A stretch of DNA of 64,000 nt from Marinilabiliales bacterium. GTDB lineage: Bacteria; Bacteroidota; Bacteroidia; Bacteroidales; SZUA-534. Shown here piece after piece: positions 45,935-55,900 of the stretch. The stretch's first letter is position 1; the number at the start of each line of letters is the position of its first letter. Both the position numbers and the translations under genes were made by a program. The notes under the pieces were generated by a model that ran no database searches, had not been told where the DNA came from, and saw only the letters and a program-made list of their open reading frames with translations. The DNA lies in assembly GCA_003512955.1 (NCBI GenBank), contig DOTG01000044.1:124001-188000 (forward strand), given 5' to 3'.

Positions 45935-46075
45935 ACTCTTAAGGTATCAAGTGAGTTAACATTAACCGGGAGCGTACTGGTTATTTTACTATAAAAAATG
46001 AATCCGTAAAAACCAAAAATACGCTTATATTACTAATAACCAATTAGAAAGAACCTAAAAAAAGTATATTCAATA

Positions 46076-48091
46076 TTATTTAAAAGTATAACCTATCGTT
46101 AAGAGTACCGTCCGTTGCGGTTGCCTATACCTGTCGGGCTCCCTATTCGATGGGTGATAATATTCTTTGTCAAAAATGTTTTTAACCAGTAGTTGCGCTG
46201 AAAAGTTTTTATAATCCAACAAAGAGAACGTTCCATGAAATACAAGGCAAGGATCGATATATATGCTGTTTGTTGTTGCTATAACTTTGTAATTTTCACG
46301 CTCCCCAATATAATTTGCCCTAAGGTTAAGTTTTACATATTGGTTTATGGAATAGGTAATACTGGCATTCGCCGTATGTTTGCTAATCTCGGGGATTGGG
46401 TGTTCCAGTTCATCACGGCTTTGATTAAAGGTATAGTTCCATTGCGATTTGAATTTACCTGCAATATATTTTACATTCAATTCAAAACCATTTGTTTCTA
46501 TTTTACCACGGTTCACCCAACGGTAGCTTTCATCTAAAAATTCTTTTTTAATGGCCTCATTCAAAATGTTTTTATACCCAATAAACGCAATGTCAAAGTT
46601 AGTTGTTGGCGAAACCTGGATGGCTGCTTCAAAGGAGCGCATTTTTTCGGGGAGCAAACCACTGTTTCCCAAACCATCGGTATAATCCCACGGTTTGGGC
46701 GCCCTGAATGCATCGGCAGCCGATACGCGGAAAAGATAGATGCCCGGACTATAGCTCAATCCCAGACGTGGTGTCAGAACTTGATCATAAACACTGCTGT
46801 GGTCGAAACGTATGCCCCCTGAAAGAAAAAGGTTTTTCATCAGGGTTATATGAGGTTCGGCAAAAACGCTTACCAAATAATTATTTAACATATTGGGCTT
46901 CCTCGGTTTTGCGGGTTTTTGATCCTGCGAACCGCTATAAGAAACGGAAAACCGCTCGGCTAACCGTTCATATTCCAAAGTCACTCCACTTACCACCGAA
47001 AAATCCGATGTTACCTGATATTCAATCAAATTGTCGATCCCGGTTAAATTATTGGGCCGGTAATACCCTATCTGGGCCGTGTCGGTAACATATTGTATGG
47101 AATTATTCAAAACCGTGGCATTCCGGTTATACAAAGTCAAGGAGTATTCTGTTTTATTCGTAAGGTTTTTTTTATATTTCAAGTAATTATTTATGAACCG
47201 GATATTCCATAGCGTTCCGTAATCCCGATAAATAGTCCCTACTGACTTTATGTTGGTGGAAGTAGATGATTGCTTTTGTAGGAAGTTTGTCCCAAACACA
47301 AAATCTTTGGCCTTGATTTTCAAATCGAAGGAATAATCGTTTTCAAAGTTTTCCATCCGGTCCGTCCAGTTAAAATCACCGGCTTTTCCTCTTAAATCAG
47401 CTTTATCTGTTTTTTTTGCCATTCCCGACACGCTAATTCCAAAAGTATTGGATTTGTTAAGGTAGGTTGATGTAAAGTTGCCCAGAAAGGTATTAAAGTT
47501 TCCGGCCAATACATTTGCCTCCGCTTTATTTTCGGTAGGATTTTTAGTAATAATATTAATAATACCGGTGATAGCATTGGTTCCGTATGCCACTGAAGAA
47601 GGACCATAAATAACCTCAACACGTTCCACATTTGAAAGGTTGTATTGGCCGCCGGCATAAAATCCCCCGGAATTCAGCTCGTTAACCTGAATACCATCAA
47701 TAAGTACCAATATGTAGTTATTCTGATTGGGTACGCCGCGCTGAAAAACGTAGCTGTTGAAACCCATGATATTCCGGAACTGGAACCCGGGCAGTACCGA
47801 CAGAGCCTCTTCCAAAGTAAAATACCCATTCTCCTTAATCTGTTCAGCAGTAATTACATAAATGGTGCTTGGAACTTCCTTTATATTTTGTGAGACTTTA
47901 CTAGCGGTCACAATTTTTAATTTTGCCAACTGGGTTAAATCCAGATCATAGATATTAGTGGTATCACTCTGCGGGAATGCTTTATTGACACTGAGGCATA
48001 AAAATATCAATAACATCTGCCAGATGGTTTTATATATTGTATTTACGCGCATCAATTTCATACAAAAAGATTGGGTTGCCGGTATTATCAA
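46076..48091 (-). CDS. TonB-dependent receptor within the signalling island
   Basis: A 671-residue outer-membrane receptor. It has a plug domain (about 55-190, with KIVTASKVSQNIKEVPSTIYV split at the TonB-box side, VLIDGIQVNEL and VEVIYGPSSVAYGTNAITG) and a barrel ending in Phe-Lys. It has no N-terminal carboxypeptidase-like domain, unlike the haem receptor in this window. The start codon at 48091 overlaps the upstream gene's stop by four bases (ATGA), suggesting translational coupling. Internal starts at 48061 or 48052 would give a more usual signal peptide. Embedded between kinase-type genes, it may be a ligand sensor or deliver the ligand that they sense. Substrate unknown. Confidence 0.85.
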   Translation of the reverse strand: MIIPATQSFCMKLMRVNTIYKTIWQMLLIFLCLSVNKAFPQSDTTNIYDLDLTQLAKLKIVTASKVSQNIKEVPSTIYVITAEQIKENGYFTLEEALSVLPGFQFRNIMGFNSYVFQRGVPNQNNYILVLIDGIQVNELNSGGFYAGGQYNLSNVERVEVIYGPSSVAYGTNAITGIINIITKNPTENKAEANVLAGNFNTFLGNFTSTYLNKSNTFGISVSGMAKKTDKADLRGKAGDFNWTDRMENFENDYSFDLKIKAKDFVFGTNFLQKQSSTSTNIKSVGTIYRDYGTLWNIRFINNYLKYKKNLTNKTEYSLTLYNRNATVLNNSIQYVTDTAQIGYYRPNNLTGIDNLIEYQVTSDFSVVSGVTLEYERLAERFSVSYSGSQDQKPAKPRKPNMLNNYLVSVFAEPHITLMKNLFLSGGIRFDHSSVYDQVLTPRLGLSYSPGIYLFRVSAADAFRAPKPWDYTDGLGNSGLLPEKMRSFEAAIQVSPTTNFDIAFIGYKNILNEAIKKEFLDESYRWVNRGKIETNGFELNVKYIAGKFKSQWNYTFNQSRDELEHPIPEISKHTANASITYSINQYVKLNLRANYIGERENYKVIATTNSIYIDPCLVFHGTFSLLDYKNFSAQLLVKNIFDKEYYHPSNREPDRYRQPQRTVLLTIGYTFK

Positions 48092-51000
48092 CTTTTCTGA
48101 TCAATACTGTTCAACCGTTTTATCTCATCCTTAAGTTCCTTCATCCGCAGTTCACGGTCAATGGTAGCTTCACGGAACCGTTGTAACTCATTCACCTGTT
48201 CCTGGAGTTCCTTTGTTTTTTCTTTTACTTTATTTTCCAGTTCTTCATAAAGCTTAATGTTTTCATACACTCTGGCGGTAGCATCGGCAAGTGTTTGAAT
48301 TAACTTAACTTCATCATCGGTAGGTACATGTTGCCTGCTCCAATAATTACCTATGGTTCCAAAGGGTTTTGATGTATTTATAGGAACCATTACCAAACTT
48401 TTTACAAATGTTGATTTGTATGCTTCTAAATGTATTCTATCGTCAGCAAAAATATCCGGAATAACGGCTGGTTTCTTGTTAAGCATGGTCCATCCGCATA
48501 TACATTCTGCTATGGGGAATTTTTTCCCCTTCCAAAGCGGGGATATTGAATTTTCATCAACATAAAAGCAGGAATTGCCATCGCGTAATACAAAGGTGCA
48601 TCCGTCGGAACCTACCAATTTACGTGCCGATGCAGTTATAATCTGTTGAACCTCTGCAATGGATTGAGCAGAAGTTAACTGGTTGAGGGTAAAAATTAAA
48701 AAGTTTAACTTGTTATTCAGGGTTAAAATTTCTTCTTTATCCAATTTTTGTTCTGTTACATCCCAAACTGTTGATATTACCATATTTTTATCAGGCAACG
48801 GGATGTTTCGGGCAGTAATGTAGCGGGTATCCTCCCCCTTTCGGGTAATCGGGACTTCGGTCCAGTTCATCCGCTCAGGATCGTTACTGTCCATATCGGA
48901 AAGAACCTTTTCCTTTATCTGCTTCCGGAACTCAACATCTTCGTAAACAGCATCCCAAAAAGCATCGGGGTTTTCAAGGTCTTCTTTAGTAATTCTATAG
49001 AACTTAACAAAATTGTCGTTCACAAATTCAAATTCAACAGCAGGAGTAATGGAGTTTACTGCAAGGCCGATTGGTAAATTTTTAATGATTGAATATATAA
49101 ATGCCCTACTCTTGATAAGCTCACTTTCGTTCTGCTTTAATAAAGTTATCTCCGTTGATACACCGCATATTCCGCTCACCTGGCAATCGGAATTAAATAA
49201 GGGGAACTTTGTTGAAATAAAGTAACGTAAACCAGAACTATCTTCCAGAACCTCTTCTCCCTCAATTTTATCCTTTTTATTCATTACTTCAACATCCATC
49301 CGCCTGAAATTCCTGCCAATTTCTCCGGGGAAAAGCTGTTCATCGGTATTCCCAATGACTACATCGCGCGATAATCCTGTTACCTTTTCCCATTTCCTGT
49401 TAACCAATTCATATTTCCCATCAATATCCTTAACATAAATTAAAGCCCCGCTATTCTCGATCAGGTCCTGCAAAAAGCGTTTTTGAGCGATGAGCTCAAG
49501 GGAGGCTTTTTTACGCTCTGTAATATCCACCGAAAGTATAAAAACCCCTTCGGGGATGGATTGAATACTTAACTTGAACCAGCCACTTTTTCCATCAGGA
49601 AAAACAAACTCGTTTTCCATCTGATATGGGATTTTATCATCAAGGCACTTTTTTATTTGCCGGAATACCTCTGTTTGTTCAATCCCAGGCCACATGTCCA
49701 TGTATCTTTTGCCCATTAGCTCCTCTTTTGGCCGCTTGTTATGAATTTCGGCTGCACGGTTGATGTAAACATATTCCCAATCCCGGTTAAGAATTTGGCA
49801 CCCTTCGAGCATGTTATCCAGGGTAGAATGGAACCGTTCTTCTTTTTTTATTAATTCTTTCTGTTGTTCGCGTTCCTCGGTTTGATCGCGGAAAACCATA
49901 ACCACTCCCACGATATTCCCGTTCCTGTTTTTAATAGGGGCCCCGCTGTCGGCAATGGGTAGTTCGTTTCCATTTTTCGAAATCAACAAGGTATGATTGG
50001 CTAAACCCACCACCAATCCTTTTTTAAGAACTTTTATGACCGGGCTTTCGACTTTGTTCCGGGTATCTTCATTAATAATTTGGAAAACTTCTTCCAACAT
50101 CCTTCCCCGGGCATCATTTTCCTTCCAACCCGTTAGTTTCTCGGCAACCGGATTTAGCTGCTTCACCCTTCCAAGTTTATCGGTAGTAATTACTCCATCG
50201 CCAATGCTGTACAAGGTCGCACGGAATTCCTCCTGCGATTCGTGCAGTTCAATCCTTTTCAGGTAAAGCTCTTTATAAATGTTCCGTTGCCGGTAGTGAT
50301 AAAACCAGGCAATTGCAAGCGAGACCAATAATATAAGCCCAAGCGTAATGGTGAAAATAAACACCGCTTTTTGATAAAGTTCCTTGTAAATCTCAGCCAA
50401 GTCCACTTTTGATACCATATACCACGGGGAATCAGGGACTTTTCTTACATCGGCTAAAACTTTGTGCCCTCTGTAATCCACACCTTCAAAAACCCCTTCA
50501 GAACCTAAAACCGCCTGAATTGCCGGAGTCTCTTTATTTGTTAATGGCAGATACATGGTTAAAGGAGCATTGGTGCTATGGCGGACGGGGTTAATAAATA
50601 AAACACTGTCGCCTTCCTTCCTGATAATAAGCGTTTCGGCTGTTCTGCTGAGTAACGGCCATTCCTGCAAATAAGGGAAAAGAAACATGTTGGGATTGAT
50701 TTGAAACACCAGTGTTGCCACAATATTCTTAGATTCATCCATAACAGGGGCTACAATTTCAAAATGAATCTTATGATGTATTTTACACGTGTAAAAATCC
50801 TGGATGGTGATAACCTTATCCTGAACCGCTTTTTTGGCAGACCTGATTGAGTAATCGTCAATTCTTACTACTTCTTTATTAACACTGAACAATAAATTAC
50901 CATTTTCAGATAGTAAAAAAATATTCTCGTAACGCGAATTGGTCATAATCCGCAGTAAAGAACTACGCAGTTGTTCATCTGCCTGTTCTGTTTGTTTGCC

Positions 51001-51258
51001 TTTAACAATAGCTACTATATTATGAATGTCGGGTAAATTTGTGGAGAAAAAGCGGGCCTCGGATAACCGCTCCTGCCGCCAGTTAACCAGATGGTTCACT
51101 TTAAGTTTAGCAACCGCGCTCAGTTCTTCATATTTTTGTCTTGAAACCAGTTTCTTTTCATACTTATAATAGTAATAGCCACCAATACTGACCAATAAAG
51201 AAAGAAAAACGATAATTAAAAAGTAGCGGTAACTAAATGATTTAACAACAGTTTTCAT
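48088..51258 (-). CDS. Membrane sensor Cache-PAS(x4)-GAF lacking a kinase domain
   Basis: A 1056-residue protein. A transmembrane helix (about 11-30), a large periplasmic dCache-like domain (about 40-300) and a second helix (about 303-325) precede four PAS domains (near 345-460, 470-590, 600-720, 725-850), a GAF domain (about 860-1005) and a terminal coiled coil with RELRMKELKDEIKRL. No catalytic or DNA-binding module follows. It is first in the island, and its stop overlaps the TonB-receptor start. The coiled-coil end matches that of the REC-PAS-PAS protein. It probably signals by association with one of the kinases encoded nearby. The gene ends cleanly with a stop, so truncation by a sequencing frameshift is possible but not indicated. 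Confidence 0.85.
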   Translation of the reverse strand: MKTVVKSFSYRYFLIIVFLSLLVSIGGYYYYKYEKKLVSRQKYEELSAVAKLKVNHLVNWRQERLSEARFFSTNLPDIHNIVAIVKGKQTEQADEQLRSSLLRIMTNSRYENIFLLSENGNLLFSVNKEVVRIDDYSIRSAKKAVQDKVITIQDFYTCKIHHKIHFEIVAPVMDESKNIVATLVFQINPNMFLFPYLQEWPLLSRTAETLIIRKEGDSVLFINPVRHSTNAPLTMYLPLTNKETPAIQAVLGSEGVFEGVDYRGHKVLADVRKVPDSPWYMVSKVDLAEIYKELYQKAVFIFTITLGLILLVSLAIAWFYHYRQRNIYKELYLKRIELHESQEEFRATLYSIGDGVITTDKLGRVKQLNPVAEKLTGWKENDARGRMLEEVFQIINEDTRNKVESPVIKVLKKGLVVGLANHTLLISKNGNELPIADSGAPIKNRNGNIVGVVMVFRDQTEEREQQKELIKKEERFHSTLDNMLEGCQILNRDWEYVYINRAAEIHNKRPKEELMGKRYMDMWPGIEQTEVFRQIKKCLDDKIPYQMENEFVFPDGKSGWFKLSIQSIPEGVFILSVDITERKKASLELIAQKRFLQDLIENSGALIYVKDIDGKYELVNRKWEKVTGLSRDVVIGNTDEQLFPGEIGRNFRRMDVEVMNKKDKIEGEEVLEDSSGLRYFISTKFPLFNSDCQVSGICGVSTEITLLKQNESELIKSRAFIYSIIKNLPIGLAVNSITPAVEFEFVNDNFVKFYRITKEDLENPDAFWDAVYEDVEFRKQIKEKVLSDMDSNDPERMNWTEVPITRKGEDTRYITARNIPLPDKNMVISTVWDVTEQKLDKEEILTLNNKLNFLIFTLNQLTSAQSIAEVQQIITASARKLVGSDGCTFVLRDGNSCFYVDENSISPLWKGKKFPIAECICGWTMLNKKPAVIPDIFADDRIHLEAYKSTFVKSLVMVPINTSKPFGTIGNYWSRQHVPTDDEVKLIQTLADATARVYENIKLYEELENKVKEKTKELQEQVNELQRFREATIDRELRMKELKDEIKRLNSIDQKS

Positions 51259-51478
51259 AAAAAATGGGGTTGGTTAATATATTTTATTTTGTTATCCGGT
51301 ATGAAGCTACAATATTTGATGCTTGTTGGTTCTCTTTTTCCGGTTTATAAAAAAAAATACCAACTCAAAGAATGTGAACCTGCTTACACTTAAGCGATAA
51401 GAGTTAGATAACCGTTTATAAGTTTTCATAAGACATGGGATTGGTTAAAGAACTATATTTTGTTATTCAATATGGAGC
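51251..51478. repeat. Imperfect direct repeat pair of about 57 bases in the leader of the Cache/PAS/GAF gene
   Basis: 51251-51307 and 51422-51478 align without gaps at about 45 of 57 positions. The first copy contains the start codon of the minus-strand gene (GTTTTCAT); the second contains the same start-like sequence with no ORF attached. Confidence 0.55.
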
Positions 51479-51918
51479 CGAAAACTTCTCAGTTAAATTA
51501 CAAATATTTTAACCATTATGTTCACTTATTTATGTTTTTTTACATATCCTTTTAAAATATTTTCGTTGAACCTGAATTTGTTAGCCATCAATACGGAATA
51601 AATATTAAAAATCATTCCCGAATCTAACCGCTTTTAAATAGATTTATTGTTAATTTGAGATGTCACTTTAAAACAACCGACCCTCACAAACTTTGTTTTA
51701 ACTATTTCGTTTTCAGTCAATTTATCCTTATAGAATTAGAACGTTTACCATTTAAGTAAAAAACGGGCATCCAAAAAAAAAAAAAGAATACGAAATCAAC
51801 AGTATTGTTATTCATTAAACAACCACCCATCACATAATTATTGCTTATTTGAAAACATTCAAGTACATTTATTCATTATTTCCTAATTAATACTTTTTAT
51901 TAAATAACAGGTATTAAA
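51259..51918. other. Long divergent intergenic region between the signalling island and the RR-ABC operon
   Basis: 660 bases without a supported gene, very AT-rich. It contains the second copy of the direct repeat (51422-51478) and a run of fourteen A near 51774-51787. No confident promoter or RNA structure was identified. Confidence 0.5.
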
Positions 51919-52986
51919 ATGTCCCTTATGAAAGAAAAGATTTTGATTGTTGACGATATTCAAGCGAATACGCAACTGATTGCTGCCATACTTGAGCAGA
52001 ATAATTACAGTACCGTGGAAGCCAACAATGGCCATCAGGCTTTAAATCTGATAAATGAACAGGATTTTGATTTGGTCCTTCTGGATATTATGATGCCTGA
52101 GATAGATGGCATCGAGACCTGCAAATTGATTAAAAAAGACCCCAAGAATAAAGACCTACCCATCATATTCTTATCGGCGCGCCACGATAAAGATGTAGTT
52201 ATAGATGGATTTAAAGTAGGCGGCCACGATTATATTACCAAACCCTTTGAGAACGAAGTTTTGTTAATACGGCTAAAAACCCATATTGAGTTACGGAAAA
52301 GTAAAGAACAACTGAAAAAAACACATCAAGAGCTGCAACAATTGAATGCGACAAAAAATGGCTTTTTAAGGTTAATCAGTCAAAGTTTAAAGCAGCCAAT
52401 CAGCGATATCCTTAAAATAAACCATCTGCTCAAAGAGCTGGTCGATTCTAAAGAACTGGTGGGCTACATAACCAAACTCAATTATTCGGTCAAACAATTG
52501 GAGAAATTTTCATCTACCGCACTGTTATTAAACGACTTAAAACTAAACAGCAATGAATTGGTTTTAGAGGTTGTGCCATTAAAACAACTCATCCAAAACA
52601 CCTTGCTCCAACAGTCGTCCACCATTAACTCCAGAAACCAGAAGATTACCCTACTCGAAACGGATAAGGATATGAATATTCTGGTTGAAAAAAAACTTTT
52701 AGAACTGGCGCTGGTTAAGGTTATTGAGGCAATTGTGTTTAGTTACAAAGGTGGCACTCAGATAAAAATTATCCAGCAAACAGATGCGGACTTCCCGGAA
52801 GTGATTTTCGAAATTACGGGAGAATACGAAGATCCTGCACATGAATATTTAGATATTAACCAAAACTTACCCTTAATGCTGGCTAAACTCATACTGGAAC
52901 TTCACTCCTTTGAGTTAAGTATTTATTGTTCAGCATCGAAAAAAGAGTATTTAAAAATAACTTTCCATCCAACCGAAAAAAGTTAA
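51919..52986 (+). CDS. Response regulator fused to a degenerate histidine kinase-like domain
   Basis: A 355-residue protein. An intact receiver (about 6-125, DD at 12-13, phospho-acceptor Asp56 in LVLLDIMMPEIDG, lysine in TKPF) is followed by a HisKA-like helical hairpin (about 140-235). There the H-box reads LISQSLKQP, so the phospho-accepting histidine is replaced by Gln155. The C-terminal region (about 240-350) has a HATPase-like strand pattern but no recognisable N or G boxes. It therefore looks like a pseudokinase output or dimerisation domain. The gene's TAA is followed with no gap by the ABC transporter ATG, so the two are translationally coupled and the regulator may control the transporter directly. 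Confidence 0.8.
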   Translation: MSLMKEKILIVDDIQANTQLIAAILEQNNYSTVEANNGHQALNLINEQDFDLVLLDIMMPEIDGIETCKLIKKDPKNKDLPIIFLSARHDKDVVIDGFKVGGHDYITKPFENEVLLIRLKTHIELRKSKEQLKKTHQELQQLNATKNGFLRLISQSLKQPISDILKINHLLKELVDSKELVGYITKLNYSVKQLEKFSSTALLLNDLKLNSNELVLEVVPLKQLIQNTLLQQSSTINSRNQKITLLETDKDMNILVEKKLLELALVKVIEAIVFSYKGGTQIKIIQQTDADFPEVIFEITGEYEDPAHEYLDINQNLPLMLAKLILELHSFELSIYCSASKKEYLKITFHPTEKS

Positions 52987-55900
52987 ATGAACGAAACGGT
53001 TTTAAATTCCATCATCAGACTTTTTGCACTTATCACGTTGTACGATAGGAATAACGATCCTTTTCTATCAAACGGTTTTGTGAAACTCTTTTTAAAAAGA
53101 AATTTTAACGAAAATGTAAATATCGAGCAAATCGAAAACTACGAATCCTGTTTGGAACGTTACCGGTCCGATGATGCCACCAAAAATGACTATGAAGATA
53201 TTATTATTTCCATCTGCTCGCGGATAAACACGAAACTTACTAAGAATCAGCGTCTAATAATTCTGATTAATTTACTTTACTACCTAAAATACAATACATC
53301 ATTCACATTATATCAACCTATCACTGAACATGAATCGTTACATGTCCTTTTTAATATCTCAAAAGTTTTTAAGTTTTCCGATGAAGAGTATTTCACTATT
53401 AAAGGTTTTTTGAATGACCAGATTGCCGAAATCCCAAATAAAAACCAATTATTGATTGTAAATCAGGATCCAGATTCACAGTTTTCAGGAATCAAGCATC
53501 TGGTTAAAGCCAATTTACAAGGTCAGCTTATATTCCTGCACATGCCCGATACAAATACCATTCTATTCCGATATAAAGGGGAAACGACACTCAATTACAA
53601 TCAAAAAACGATTTATACCGACCTGACCTATTTCATGGAGCCCAGTGCATTTATAAGTATCGAGAGGAATGAGGGCATTTATTACAACGAGGTCATGATG
53701 AGCTTCATGGAAATAAAGCAAAGTATTTCATTGGTAACTGCGGAAATTTCGTTCAAATTCCCAAACTCCAAAAATGGTATTGAGCCCTTTAGTTTCCAGG
53801 CCAATTCTGGGGAATTGGTGGGCATTATGGGGATTAGCGGTTCGGGAAAATCCACATTATTGAATTTGCTAAATGGAAACTTACACCTCAACCAAGGTGG
53901 GGTGTATATCAATGGAGTTTCTGTCCATTCTGCCGATAAAAAACTCAATGGTATTATTGGCTATGTTCCCCAGGACGACTTGATTATCGAAGAACTTACG
54001 GTCTTTGAAAACCTCTACTTCAATGCAAAATTTTGTTTCGGGAACCTACCCAACAGCGAGATTGTTGAAAAAGTAAATCAGGAACTCGAATCGTTAGATA
54101 TATTTGATATAAAAGATCTTCCCACGGGTAACCCTTTAAACAAATTCATCAGTGGTGGGCAACGTAAGCGGTTGAATATTGCTTTGGAAACCATCCGTAA
54201 ACCCTCTGTTTTATTCATTGATGAACCGACCTCCGGGCTTTCGTCGAGCGACTCGGATAAGATTATAAATTTGCTCAAACAACTTACCTTTTCCGGAAAG
54301 TTACTTTTTATTAACATCCATCAACCTTCATCGGATATTTTCAAGAAGCTTGACAAGTTGTTGGTGCTCGATAAAGGAGGCTATCCGGTCTATTTTGGGA
54401 ATCCGTTGGATGCTTTGATTTATTTTAGGCAAAACACGCAACAACTCAAGCTGATTGAAGGTCAATGCCCTACCTGTAAAACAGCCCATCCGGATGATAT
54501 TCTGGAACTTATCGAACTTAAAACCATTAACGAGTTTGGGCAAGAAAGTAAATCGAGAAAATATTCACCTAACGATTGGTATCAAAAATTCAGAAAAGAG
54601 ATAAACCAGCCCATTACAGAAAAGCCTTCCGTTACTCAATTTCCTGAAATCAGTTTTATACCGCCCGATACATTTGGACAGTTCATTACGTATTTAAAAA
54701 GGAATGTTTTAATTAAACTTAACGACAAACAGTACATTATAGTTAGTTTAATTGTTACACCTGTTTTAGCATTTCTTTTATCCTTTTTTGTAAAGACCTA
54801 TCCCATCGAGGATGGCATAAGAGGGGCTTACAGTTTTTCAGACAACAGCAATATCCCTGCCTTTTTATTTATGGCGATCATCGTTCCTCTGTTCATTGGT
54901 CTATCTATAAGTGCCCAGGAGATTTTTAAAGATCGGAAAATATTAAAACGGGAAAAGTTCCTCAACCTAAGCTGGAGTACCTATCTGAATTCAAAAGTTA
55001 CTGTCCTCTTTTTTATTTCGGCCGTTCAATCGCTTTCTTTTGTACTTATTTCACATTGGATATTGGAAATATATGGAATGTTCTGGAGCCATTTTGCCAT
55101 TCTATTTTCGCTGTCGTGTTTCTCCAATTTGTTAGGTCTGTTTCTTTCAGCATCAGTAAAATCTATTTTAGCCATTTATATCCTCATTCCACTTATTCTT
55201 ATCCCTCAATTGTTATTAAGTGGCATCATTATTCCTTTCGATAAAATCAATTATCGCATCTCGTCGCAAAGATATGTCCCCATCGCCGCCGACTTAATGC
55301 CGTCGAGATGGGGTTATGAAGCCATTATGGTGCAGCAGTTTACCGGCAATGAATACCAAAAACATTTTTTTGCCCTGAACCAACAATTGAGTAACATTTC
55401 ATACTGTTCCAATTATACCATCCCAAAGCTTCTGGCATTAACTAATAACATGAAAAAGCCTGGCGGTTTTGGGAAAAATGAACCTGCCCAAATCATTTTA
55501 AACAACGAACTCAGTAAAATACAACAGGAATTTAACTTTAACCTTGAACCGTACCTGGCGCTTATACCCAAAGATGCTTCTCAAATAAAAGAATTAGATA
55601 AAGTTGAATCGGCACTCAAAACAATAAAATCGGCACTGAATAAAAGCTTTAAAGAACTCAACTATAAAAGAGATTCGCTCATAAATTCCATAGATGAGCT
55701 TAATGCACTGAAAAAAAAATACGACAACACCAAAGTAGATGAGGTGGTATGCAACACCGCAAGCTTTGACCGGATTGTATTGGGAAAGACTTCGTTTATC
55801 CGGAAATTCGAACCCATTTACCAGATTCCGGTTTCAAAATACGGCAGGGCACATTTTTATTCGGCTTCAAAAAGGATCGGTTCTTACAGATTTAAAACCC

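Noticed and set aside
46076..48091. Reading the signalling-island TonB receptor as an iron transporter or colicin-type receptor by similarity
   Set aside because: Only the generic plug and barrel are visible and no siderophore or haem genes adjoin it, so no substrate was assigned.
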